Part shown: positions 16,701 through 29,200 of the stretch, in pieces | Layout of the letters: the number at the start of each line of letters is the position of its first letter | Position numbering within the stretch: position 1 is the first letter of the stretch | The notes under the pieces: generated by a model | The model's input: the letters and a program-made list of their open reading frames with translations, nothing else | Told to the model about the DNA's origin: nothing | Databases searched by the model: none | Program-made: the position numbers and the translations under genes | Origin: Piscicola geometra | Lineage: Eukaryota > Annelida > Clitellata > Hirudinida > Piscicolidae | Assembly (NCBI GenBank): GCA_943735955.1 | Contig: OX030957.1 | Span: 5,315,801 to 5,379,800 of the forward strand | Length of the DNA stretch: 64,000 nt | Direction of reading: 5' to 3'

Positions 16701-19700
16701 AAATAGGTTTGAAAAAATAATTAATACGACTAATTGGAAATACTTACTAGAAGTATTTTCAAAAACCTTTTTTCCATGCTGTGAAGGCTCGTTTTTCCAC
16801 GTCTTCTGATCGGAATAATACTGTTTGAAGTCGCCTGCCATTGCCTTCTCTATTTCTTCCATCGTGTACTCACACACTGCACTGCCGTGCAGACCGTTAC
16901 TGGATAAAAGGCATAAAAGCGTTTGAAAATTACCCCGTAATAAAATTTGATTCCCATAATGTACAATGTACATAATGTACATTCGTTGCAAATCACTAGG
17001 GTCATTTTATCAATAACTACATTATCTTGTCGACAATACTAGCTTGAGGGAGGGGTTCGCTTAGGAGTTACTAACGGTGAAGTGGTGAAGAGGGCGGTGA
17101 ATACTCCAGTGTCTTTGTCGAAGTGCACGTCTTGTATTTCGTTGTAGTAGAAAGGGTATTCTCCCGCTCTGTGGTTTTGTTTGTCATTTTTAATTGCTAA
17201 TTAAAACTTTAATTATATTATACTCATGAAAAATAGTTTTATTTTTATTCAAATAAGAATTTCTCTTAAAAATAATGATTTGATCAGTTGTATTTTTTAA
17301 AAACCAATTCGAATCTGCTAAGAAATTTCCAAAACTCTATTTAATGCCCAGTTATTCCCGTAGTCGTGTCCTTTATTCATTGTATGGGTGTAAGCAATTC
17401 CATAGTCGTTTACCGTGCTTTTATTATTGTGCATTACCCCAAAGGTATTTTAGGACTGTATTACTAATTCCTAGAGTGTTTTTCTCAACGTCGCTAATTT
17501 TTATTCTTGAGGCTGCTGTTGAAGTGTGTGTATGGTCTTTTAAGTGCTTTCTTCGGTTTTAATTATTTCTCGTGTGCATCATTTGGCTTGTGAGATACAC
17601 AAAAATGTATTATAATATAATATTAAATTTCATTTTTAGTTGTAGTTTTTTTTATTGAATGATACATTCGTTGCAAATCACTAGGGACATTTTATCAATA
17701 ACTATATTATTTAATAACTATATTATATAATTCAATAAAAAAGAATCTAAATTAAGTTTTCAAGTTTAACTGGAAAGAAGGGTGCCCAAAAGAGAGCTTA
17801 AATATCAATTTTTTCAAGTATTGTCATTAAAATATTCAATGTAACAGTAGCGTTACTTTAATCCTTACTCAATACTAAAAGAGTGGTTTGAAACTCAAAA
17901 AATTAAATGAATATTTTTAATTAAATTATTTTCAAAACTAGTTTTCCAATAAATAAATGCATTTTTAATGAATTTAACTTTTTTAAGAAAAAATATTCTC
18001 GAGACATTGTGGTCCTAGTGGAGATAATGTCACCCGTTAGACAGATAGACTGGTTTTGGTCTCCGAAAAATTCCCCAAATCATTAAAGTAAAGATAAACG
18101 TCAGGATAGCGTCAAGACTAATATTCGCCCGGTAAAAAGGCAAAAAGATAATTCAAATTAATGAGAGACGCAAGTCTACTTCCCCATATGAACTGATAAT
18201 GCGAAAAAAAGAAAATTTTAATAAAATTTAGATGGAATATAAAAATAAAAATGTTGAAAACTATTTTGCGCATTAAATGAATTTATATTATTTGAAAAAG
18301 AATTTTTACTTGTTTTCAGGAAATTTTTATAAGACAAAGTTTGTCTAGGGTTTATTTGCATACAATTTCTCAGAACTGTTGAAAAGAATGTTTTAGTTGC
18401 GTTTATGTCATGTAGAATAGGGCTTGCGTTTTAAATGAAAAAATTGAAGTAAATTATGTATGATAAGTTTTTGAGAAAGAAAAGATTTAAAGCTAATAAA
18501 GAAATCAAAGTGACTAAAAAAAAAATATAATTATACTTTCAAAAATCAATGAGTTGATTCAGTTTTCTTTACTCATAAGGCTAGTTGAAACTATCTTAAC
18601 ATCATCCATCAAAAAATATTTTATTTTTACGATCATATGATCTAATCAAATCTAATTTTAAAATGTATAAATCGCAGCAAATGAAAGTGCTTGATAAGGA
18701 CGTCGACTAAATTATTTAGCAAATAAAAAGCAAGTCGTTTAAACCTTTTCGTTTAATGTCTATCTCACCTTGAGCAGTTGAGTGTCGCCTTGACGAAGGA
18801 GATCCAGTTGCTGTTCAAGATCCACAACGTTCCTCCTCTGTCGCTCTGTTATAGTTGACATTGTGGCTGAGGTTGTCTTAGACTCTATGACTTAGAGATG
18901 GAAGTAATGGTGTTTTGGCTTTTTAATGCCTGCAATTTTAAAATGAATTATGAGGTTCATCAAGTTTCCTCTCATCACTGCCATATGTTATTGCTTTTAA
19001 CCTGATTGGTGTAATTAATCATTTGTATGCGGCACAATAACTTAATACTGTGCGCTTTCAGAAAAACTGTCATAACAAGAAGTTTGCGGTGAAATAGAAC
19101 TTGATACTTGAGTTAAATTGCCTAGGGCATAAAACTTTCTCACAAACGGAATTGAAATGTTGCTGGTGCTACTTTAAGACAGACACAATTTCCCAGATGC
19201 TTCTTTAGTTTTTATTATGCTTTAACGAGCAATCAAATAATAATGTAATTATTTATTCTTTTTAAAAATAAATATTTAAACTTTTTTCCATTTTTAATAT
19301 GTTTCAACATCTATTTATCATTAAATTATTTCTATCATATATAATTTATAGATGCTATAATACATTGCAAATAATTGTTTAAAATAAAAAAATTGCAAAC
19401 TGAAACTTTACCTTGCAGATTCTGGCGACTCTTGAAACGATCAACTGTATGAAATGAGAGGAATGAAAGTAGTTGGAAAATAACCAATAACTTTATTTTC
19501 TGGAAGAATTCATGCGTGATTTCAATTGAATTCGTTTTCAATGGAAAACGATTGAGACTTTAAATAGAAAGTTGGTTTAAAGAAAAAGTATCCAACTATC
19601 AAAATAGGAAGATACAAAATCAAGATGCTGGTGTGGCTGACAATATCCTTTCTGGTTGGCAAATGTCACAAAAAGCAAATAAAATAATTTTTGTTTTTAT

Positions 19701-22700
19701 AAAACCCAATTCTCAAGGAGCACTTCTAGAATGGTATCGATCAAATGAAAGCATTAATTTTGCTGTTCCAAACAGTAAATTTGAAGTCAGGTAGTAAATG
19801 ACTTTCATTCTTGACTTTTGATCTTTTGGCAATTTAACAAGTCTTTTCTCAAAACTAGTCAAGTAGATTTAAGCAAAACCCTTCTCTTGACTCAAAAATG
19901 AATAATTTCGTCTCAGAAATAAAAAATTCTATGCTTTTTCGCGAGTAAATATTTAATGTAATGACCTTTTAATGTTTAAAGAGCCTTAAATTTATTATGT
20001 GTTTTAGAGATTTTAAGGCTTTTTTTAAAAAATCTATTTCATCAAAATTTAAAACATTTTCGCCTTGACGGCGATGGAACATCTTAACGGCCCTTTCAAA
20101 ACCATTCAAGTAACATAAAAGTTTATTAAATTTTTTTATTTGTGAGATTTAGAATTTTTAATATTCCATAAAATTACCTAAAAACTTTTTCTTTTAAATT
20201 TGAAAGGCCCTTTACACATTTTAAAAATAGATTAAACACTCTTAAACTGCACGAATCAAAATTGAGTGGTCTTGAAGCACGTTTGGTTTTAGGCCACGTT
20301 AAATATTATAACATTCGTCGTTGTATTGTATTCTTTCGAAATTCATTGCAATAAATAAATGAATAAAACAAACTATAAAAAATAGTTAAAATAAAAGCAA
20401 TAAAAACATGAGACGATAAAATGGCCTCAGAAGCATGTATATTTGTTCCAAGTCTCATCTTGTATGCCTTAGCACAGAGTTGGGCGCTAAAGAATGAAAA
20501 GTGTTGTGGTTTTTAGAAAAAAACGATGGTCCTTGAAATTGAAGAGCAGATTGGCAGTGTATAAGGCGGGTCTTAACAAGATTCTCAAGTCATAATTTTT
20601 TCAAGTACAATTAAAGTAAACTTCAGTTTAATTTTGTCTCAATTGCGTAATAACATGGTCGTTCCTGAGGGTGTTCCTAACTTAAAAAAGATAAAAGTAA
20701 TTGAATTTAAATTGGGTCTAAGAATTTAAGGCTTGATTAAAGGCTTCTTGAAGGAGATTGTGCCTTCTTGGGTTTCATTTAACGATGTTTAAGACCTTTT
20801 TTTAAACATTTAGCAATAAATTATTTGAAACTTCTATGATTGATATCAGCAGATCAACCATTAAATTATAAAGTATTAACTTTTTATTATAAAACATGAA
20901 GCAAATCTGTAAATCCCTAAACTTGAAATGTATAAAGTATAAAATTAAAAACGCATTACAAACTGCATTCGAAACAAACAATTTAAAATCCAGTACGCAA
21001 TCAAATCGAATATTTTCCTAGTTTATAATTATATTCTATTTTCAAATATATTCTTTAAAAAGATTTAAATCTAGTCGATTTGTTCTTCATCATAATGAGT
21101 GATTGAGGATCTGTTCCAGGGAAACAAGCAGGCTAACGGTAAAGGAAACATATTAATTTCTTGAAGCACGTCCGAGTCATTAATTAGACTCTGTGCAGTT
21201 AAAGCAATTGGGGATGTAAAATCCATGAAAACATGTTTTATCACTTAGTGTGAGAGATCACTCTTAAAATAAAATTTAAGTAAGAATTTTCAAAACCAAG
21301 AGCAATAAACTTTTCAAATGAAAGTTAAACAATTTTAAAGAAAAAAAGACCAACTAACCCAAGAGACACACGCACACAAACAAACAAACAAACAAAGACA
21401 CAAACCTTTCCACACGAGATGCGTTCGACTGCCACTTCCCGGAAGAAAATGTACACATGCTCGTCCGTCTCGAACATGCCCGCAAACTCCGGCTCTGAAG
21501 TGACGAGGCGGAATTCCAATGGGTGAAACGTGGAGATGAAGAAGGAAGAATTGTGAATTCTACATTGTGGAAGGAACGAAATTATTTTATTTGTATAACA
21601 ATAATGAAAATAGCCATTGTGTGGTAGTTTTATTGAAGCAAACAGATGTTCATTATTAGGAATATTGCTGGAAAAAAATAGCATTGGGTCTCAAAACAAT
21701 GTTTTCAGACAATGATGGATTGAACCTCAATTCCGGTATTCTCACATCTCAATCATTTAACTACATGCCATTTCGTTGATGCAATGAATTGACAATATCA
21801 TTATTCTTTTCTAAATAGATTTAACAACGTTTTTATAAAATTGCATTGAATATTCAAAAAACCTATTACACATTTCGTATAATAAAGAAAGTTTGTTAGT
21901 AGAAAGCTCTCATTACAAATGAGCATTGATCCTAAACAAAAAGTTTCACAAATTTCAACATCTTTTCACAAATTAAATTTTAAATTTCAATTTGCGAAAA
22001 CACAAATTCCAAGATTTTTTGACTTAGCAAGTATTCTCAGCACGTTGTCGTCCGGATGCTTTGAGAAAAGTCTTGAGAAAATAATCTCATGGTAGAATTC
22101 GTATTGCATGGCTTCGAGAAGCACTTTCAAGAATTAAAAAAGTGGCTTTTTATTTTAATCATCGACAATATCTGAAACTTTTTTTCAACTCAGTTTATAG
22201 ACAGAAATGCAAAGAAATAAGATTTCTACTATGATAAATACTCATGGTTAGTTTGCTTGATAAAATCGATAAAATTCCATGCTAAACTGAAAAGGTCTAA
22301 ATTTTTTAAAACAAAATTGAAATATCGTATTTCATATGCATGCGAAAATGTTTGTTCAGATGTTCCAGAATCTATTTTGATACAAACTTTCTGTTTATTT
22401 ACGCTCGTATATCTTTGTGGCATCAATACAAGATTTGTATCATTGATTAATTTCCCTGTGGTCTAGCAATTCATACCAAGGCATAGTATTAACAAAATTA
22501 CTAAGATTCGATGAATTGACGTCATAAAGTTTGCTATGCCATCTATTCCGATTGATTTACGCCACTATCTTATCAATAAGAGGCATCTCAGCACACACGC
22601 CTTTAAGTGATTTCCTTTGAATTCGCTACTTTATCTTGCCCCATAAAAAACTCTAATTGAACGCTTCCAATTTGTTATTTTGGTGTTAGTTTAGGTGGTT

Positions 22701-25700
22701 TCGAAACTTGAACATTGCTAAGAAAAAATTGCTTTTTTAAGATATAAAACTTTCAAATTAATAATTAAAATCGACAAAAGCTTTTATCCTTTAAATTATC
22801 CAGTCTTCGTGATAAATTACCAAGGCAAATAGTTAACGATCATTCAATGATAAATCTGAAAAAGAGATAATCGACTAAGGAATGGATTAAAGGACATAAA
22901 TTGTATATTTAAAAAACTTTAATTTGAAAAAAGTGAGATGGATAAAAAAATGCTTAAATAATTTAATCAGAATCTCAAAGAAAATCTAAATATAAAACCA
23001 TGATTTATGTGTGCTTTCTTCACGGGTTGTGAATGCCTTATCGCAAAGTGCACTAGGGCTTCAGAGAGGCTGCAAAGCATGCAGGCGCTTTGATCTTGAT
23101 GGAAACACTATGGCGACCTTGGGCGGTGTCGAAAAGTTCTTTAAAGAAAGACATCATTAATCCCATCTCAGTCTCTCTACTTGCCTTATTCTTTTGACGT
23201 TTGTCCGTGAAAAATATTCGTCGCAGAGACATGTTTTTGAACGACCGCTCTTGAGACTTTTGAAATCTAATTTTACAAAATTGTAAAGAAAATCGAAAAA
23301 TATTTTAAGAAAATGGTTTAAAATTTTCAGATGTACTTTCTAAAAAAACGATTTTTTTATACATACTTTTTTTGTTTGAAAATCTTGTTTTTTAATGATA
23401 CTTTTAGCTTTATAAAAGTTTTTCAAAACATACAAACACATAAAAAAGACTGTTGCAATATTTTATCTGTTCACTTTCCTTGCAACGGTATTTAAGTTTA
23501 AATTTTATATTTATAGTTCAATTTTTCCTAGAAAGCCATTATATATTATTTTGACACCTCAAGCAAAAATAACTTTTAAAATAAATTTAAATAATAAACA
23601 AACATTACTCATACTTATTTTCAAAACTTTTCTTTCATCTTCCCTTCAAAATATTTTCTTAGAAATATTTTTCCTAAATCCCACTATATGATCGATTAGT
23701 CACAAAAGATTATTTTTAATTCAATCACACTAAAGATTTACCTGACACTATGCCTTAAGCCTTATCAATTCTTTCCGAATAATTTATTCATGATGGCCAT
23801 CAAAAAGTAGTTACTCCGACGAACTTCTTTGCATGTATTGCGACTTTGAATATCGCTCGTAGAAGGAAAAATGATACTCATAAAAACAACATACAAGCCC
23901 CTCTTTTCTTATGCATTTCACTGATTTTTTATTTATTTTTCTAATATTTAAAAGCTAATTTAAGCTTAAATGTTTTTCATCTTTTATTTAATTTGCTTTT
24001 AGACAAACTGCGAATTTTTCTATATACTTTCCAACTCTTGCATAATACAACGATGTTTTAATCAATTAAGGAGATTATCTTTAAATGAATGACCTCAGAA
24101 AAATTGTAAATTTTAGATTTGCTTAAATCTAGAAAAAATTACAAAATTAAAGATGTAAAAACTAATACGAGTGAAAATAAAAATATAGAAAACTAGTAAA
24201 ATAGCTAATGAATAGAAAATTAGTTTCTAATCCTCATAAAATAACTTTCTAATCATTAAAAAAAACTTTGACAGCTTGAAGTTAAGTTAATACTGAAAAT
24301 AAAAAAAATTAAATGTAGAATCATTAATATGCAAAGAGTTATTCTGAAAGCCAAAAACTAACTATCAAGCCAGAAAGAGTTGCTCTTGTCCGTTCTGAGG
24401 GGCACTGAGGGTCCGATGGTTCTGACGACGGCGTGGTCGAAGCCTCCCGCATCGAGTGTCAGAGCGGTGTAGAGGTCCCCTGAAGAGGTGGAGAGGAAGG
24501 AGAAGTTGGAATGGCGCTTGTAAGGACAGCGACCAAGACCACTTTCCTCCTTGAGAATGGCAGAAAGAGAGCTGACCTGTATGCATGTGTGTGTGTGTGT
24601 GGTGAAGTGAGTGTGGTAGCGATTTGGTGGGTTGTTGAATAAAATAGTAACTATTTAATGATATGATGTGATAATGTTGATGTGATAATGTTGATGTGAT
24701 AATGTTGATGTGATAATGTTGATGTGGTAATGTTGATGTGATAATGTTGATGTGATAATGTTGATGTGATAATGTTGATGTGATAATGTTGATGTGATAA
24801 TGTTGATGTGATAATGTTGATGTGATAATGTTGATGTGATAATGTTGATGTGATAATGTTGATGTGATAATGTTGATGTGATAATGTTGATGTGATAATG
24901 TTGATGTGATAATGTTGATGTGATAATGTTGATGTGATAATGATGATGTGATAATGTTGATGTGATAATGTTGATGTGATAATGTTGATGTGATAATGTT
25001 GATGTGATAATGTTGATGTGATAATGTTGATGTGTTAATGTTGATGTGATAATGTTGATGTGATAATGTTGATGTGATAATGTTGATGTGATAATGTTGA
25101 TGTGATAATGTTGATGTGATAATGTTGATGTGATAATGTTGATGTGATAATGTTGATGTGATAATGTTGATGTGATAATGTTGATGTGATAATGTTGATG
25201 TGATAATGTTGATGTGATAATGTTGATGTGATAATGTTGATGTGATAATGTTGATGTGATAATGTTGATGCGATAACGTTGATGTGATAATGTTGATGTG
25301 ATAATGTTGATGTGATAATGTTGATGTGATAATGTTGATGTGATAATGTTGATGTGATAATGTTGATGTGATAATGTTGATGTGATAATGTTGATGTGAT
25401 AATGTTGATGTGATAATGTGGTTGTGGAAAGAAAGCGGAATAATTAATGAATAAAATCCAGAAAAATGAACTGAAACTGTTCGCGTGTTTTTGTTGTTGC
25501 GTGATAGTTAATTGAGCATCGAGTCTGCCCTCTAATGCAGACCTGATGGTGTGGAGCGTTATGTTGCTGTTGCGGCATCTTTATTAAGCGTTGCGTATCG
25601 ACGTACGTAGGCGGAAAAAGGCAGAAGAACGGAGAAATTATGGATTCTTCATTTTTTTAATGTGAATTGTTTTAATTATTTTGAAAATTCTAGTGTTAGG

Positions 25701-28700
25701 GGTTTAAAATTATATGAAAAAAGTAAATTTGAAATGTATTTTTATTCCTTTTTTTAAGGTTTTAAGTCTCTTGTTGAAAACTAATCAAACGTGTATATTA
25801 TACTCATTAAAATTTTCTAATGAAAAAGATGTCAAAAGATTCAAATTTTTAAAAAACCTAAAGTATTAAAGTTTGAAAATATTTGAAAATAGAAATGTTA
25901 ATTTTTTTTCGTAGAGTGAAAATACAATTTTATATAATTATATTTTCTTATGAAACGAAAATTAACTTGTTACAAAAGTCACATGTACAAGCATCTTTTA
26001 ATTATGTGAAGGTTATCAATTAATTGTAGAAAATTATTCAATTTTCCATTTTTATATAAAAAAATAAACTGAATTAATGATTTTTAATGATTATCAATTC
26101 ACTACTATTCGTATTCGATATAATTGAATTATTTAATGAAATACGAATCGAATAATTTCAGCCATCGATGCCATATCGAATACTTGGCTAGCTCTGAAAA
26201 TTAGCTTTTTTCTTTTCTAAACGGTCAAAATATTTTGATACATTTTTTCAGTGCTGTTGTAGTTTTTATAGAAAAATGGGAAATTTATAGATTTCAAAAG
26301 TTTTTTTTATTCTGTATAAACACAAATTGTAGTATTAAAATTAAAACATATAGTTTCATTAGGCTTCTTTTAAAACGAGATTTTAAACAACGAGTCAAAA
26401 GCCTTAGAGAAAAAAATTTAAAGCTTGACATTATTTAGTTGCATAAATTTGAATCATTAAAAAAAAATTTCACAATTTGTGCAAAAAATTTGAAATGCTG
26501 TTTTCCTTTCACAAACAAATTGATTCCAGAAAACCGATAATTTGCGAAATATTAATCTAGTTTGGGCTCTCTATGAATGTCTATGATATTCACTTGTAAC
26601 AGTGAACTATATCTACCGAACACTTAAAGGGTTGTTGAAATTTCTGGTAAATAACGACATTTGAAAAGACTCCTTAATTTTTCATCAACTTGATTAATAA
26701 TTAAAATATTAAGATTAACATTGCATTTTTATGAGTCATGAGTTTAAAATAAATTCCTAGCATAAAAAGAATACTTAAAGTTGGTAATATCTTCAAAAAA
26801 ATGATAAAATTGCAAAACCGCTATAGAAACTTGAGTTATAAATCTTTCAACTAATAAAGTTTTCATGAAAAATAAACTATTCAGACGGTGTCATTGTGTT
26901 TATACGTTTATGTGCACTAATGTGAATTCTGCATGCAAAGAGCATATTTAAATTGGTTTTTATGTCGAATAATCCCGAAAAATCTATACAATAAAAATAT
27001 AACAGAATTTTTTTCTATTTCCATCCTAATTTTATGAATATTCTTTTAAAAAGCTTAAAAGCAGTATAATTATATGACTTACGTCAATTTCAATGCTAGC
27101 ATGGAGGAAAATACAAATTTCAGCGAATCTAAAAGAGATATTAAAATTTATGAGATAACGGAAAAACAAAATAGATTTTTGAATATGATATAAACATAAA
27201 TCGAAAATAAATACTTTTAAGCTTTTATAATTTTGAAAACATATCTGTAGAAAATAAAGGAAAAACAATACTTTAAACATAAACCTATAAAAAAGCTCAA
27301 TTCTTTCATATCTTTCTCTGAAGCAACTTCAAAGGTTATCTAGCCAGAACACTTATAAAGCACTCAACACTTTCAAACAAACACACACAAACACACATAC
27401 ACACGAAAAGACATACATTTCTCCAGGAGCACATGGGAGAGTGGGCGTATGTGCCACACGCTATGACCTCGCCATCATCTTGCATCACCAGCATTTTTAT
27501 GTAGTTTTCACAGACTTCCTGGTTTGAAAAGGTTAATTATCTAGTTACTAAAAGGTGCATAACTGGGCTTGGTTAGTACCTTGAGTGTGAAATCTAATTC
27601 TAGTTGGTTGATTTGAACAAAATCTTATTTACAAAAACACGCCGCAGAAGACAATTATTTTTTTATTGAAAAAAAAAACAAAATTTCAAACCGGTAGCAG
27701 TCCTTTGTTTTTGCAGATAGTCTTGTGTTTTGGATCAGGATGCCAGCTTATCACTTCTATGAGCTTCAAATTGCTGCGGTGCAGTCGGATGAGATGGTTC
27801 CTGAGATTATTTTTTTACTTGTGAGTAAAAGTATACATTCCACTTTTCAATTTTGAATGAAAACTGTGCATTTAAAAAAATTTTAATTTTATTTTAAACT
27901 TATATTAAAACCAAGTACTATTTAAAAATTTATTTTTGAAAGACTCTTAAAAACAAGAGTCCGTCTCAAAAGACATATAAATAAAATAGGAGGATTTCGT
28001 TTCTAATTCGGATTCAAAAAGATTAGCTGTGCTTTTATACTTTTAAGTGCTTTCAAGGCTTTTATTCGTGACTATTGATGAGAAAAACATTGTTTTTTGA
28101 CAAGTTTTTTCAAGTCATTAAAATTCAAAATTCTTCTGGGATTTTTGAATATAGAAGTTTTTGAAAAACTAAAAACCAATTTTAAAGTTTTTCCAAATGT
28201 AGATTTTTTATTGCAAAACTCCAAACACTAAATATACGCTGGTCACTTTGAAAATATTATAAATCAAAGAATAAATAACTTCTACTTTGTTTTTCTTTCA
28301 AAAACGTGAAATTGGGGAATTTCATTAGGAATTGTCATGACAAGGTCAGTATTTCAGTTTCCGTGCTTCCAAAATTTTAATTGGTTGTCTAGCCGTCTCC
28401 TTGTCATGAACGGGAGTCGGAAGCTTCAAGAGGTTTATTTCAAATTTGAATCTTCAATTGTGGGTTTAAATTTAAATTGTAAATTTTATTTAAATTTTAA
28501 GATTATAATTTGTTTGATTGTGAATTTAATTGAAACAGACGAAATGGCGACAGTGATACTTCCACGCATGCACTTTGAGTATTGCCAATATTTTGGTGTT
28601 TGGAGTTTTGCAATATTGAACCAAAATATCTTTTAAAATATTTAGTTTATAAAAAATAAAAAATAAATAAATAAATAAAAATATTTTAAAAAAGTTTTTT

Positions 28701-29200
28701 TAACATCTATTTTTAAGAAAAATTGTAAAAAGAATTTTTGTTTGAATACAATTTATTAAAAATAATTATTCTTTACTTTTTATATTGTAAAAAAATTTCA
28801 AGAAAAAATATTTTTTCTGATTTTAAAATTATTCTTTAAACCAAGCAATTTTCACTGATTCAAAAAAATTTGTGAAATTAAAAACTTTAGAAACTCGGAA
28901 TTTAAATTTTTTTTAAACTAAAGTTTATTCATTAATATACATTGACAATCTATAAGAATTTTCATTATTTTTGTTCATTCCACTTAGCGTAAATTTTCTA
29001 AGTTAATGTTTAATTTATGCTAAATTTGAACCTTTTATTTGTTTATAAACATCTTCAAATAATCCAAATGAATTAACCAAGAATCTAGAGCTCAATTTTC
29101 ATGGCCACTTACTTGGCGGAAATGATGATATAGGGGAGCGAGGGATGGAAGACAGGATGAAGGTAAGAAGTGAGGTTGGCATGGTGGAACATCCTAGTGT
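13741..29200 (-). CDS. Semaphorin, class 5-like (sema, PSI, TSP1), 5' end missing
   Basis: Secreted or surface guidance ligand of the semaphorin-plexin system. Exons on the minus strand, in coding order: 29200-29113, 27800-27692, 27518-27417, 24576-24363, 21494-21406, 19444-19412, 18845-18769, 17168-17076, 16899-16767, 16627-16485, 16322-15974, 15291-15215, 14915-14812, 14654-14466, 14333-13741. Phases agree at every junction, giving 796 residues plus TAA. Sema domain words: CENYIKML, ACGTYAHSPMC, GRCPYKRHSN, RTIGPSVPLRTDKSNSFWLD, VYIFFREVAVE, VSRVARICK, WISFVKATLNCS, AGEYPFYYNEIQ, LHGSAVCEY. PSI follows with ACEGAQDPHCEW. Then one TSP1 repeat (SEWSDCSATCGEGIQMRMKM), a divergent second one, a basic linker and a Cys-rich end (CHKCSS stop). 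TSP1 repeats point to class 5, but the usual seven repeats and membrane helix are absent. Residues 400-442 of the visible chain are a His-rich insertion. Signal peptide and start exon were not found; they should lie right of 29200. Confidence 0.92.
16978..17025. repeat. 48-bp direct repeat, copy 1
   Basis: tacattcgttgcaaatcact followed by the rest of a 48-base unit that recurs at 17663-17710 with two mismatches. The two copies flank the semaphorin exon 17168-17076. Confidence 0.85.
17663..17710. repeat. 48-bp direct repeat, copy 2
   Basis: Second copy of the unit at 16978-17025, same orientation, 685 bases away. Its 3' end (aactatattattta) is itself partly duplicated just downstream. Confidence 0.85.
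20262..20335 (+). mobile_element. LINE 3' tail copy 3, in semaphorin intron
   Basis: Plus strand: gagtggtcttgaagcacgtt, then taggccacgttaaatattat, then cgtcgttgtattgtattc. Same word order as the other four tail copies. It sits in the long intron between semaphorin exons 21494-21406 and 19444-19412. Confidence 0.8.
24667..25420. repeat. 14-bp minisatellite (gatgtgataatgtt)n
   Basis: About 54 near-perfect tandem copies of gatgtgataatgtt, with only rare substitutions (for example ggtaatgtt, gttaatgtt, gcgataacgtt, gatgatg). The array lies in the semaphorin intron just upstream (in gene sense) of exon 24576-24363. The period is not a multiple of three and every frame contains stops, so it is non-coding. 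High uniformity implies recent expansion or homogenisation. Confidence 0.97.

Noticed and set aside
21495..21559. Longer version of the semaphorin exon starting at 21559
   Set aside because: It leaves a phase mismatch with exon 24576-24363, whereas the acceptor at 21495 restores phase and matches the family exactly at PEFAGMFETDE.
24667..25420. CRISPR-like or satellite array
   Set aside because: Direct tandem 14-bp units without spacers in a eukaryotic intron; it is a minisatellite.
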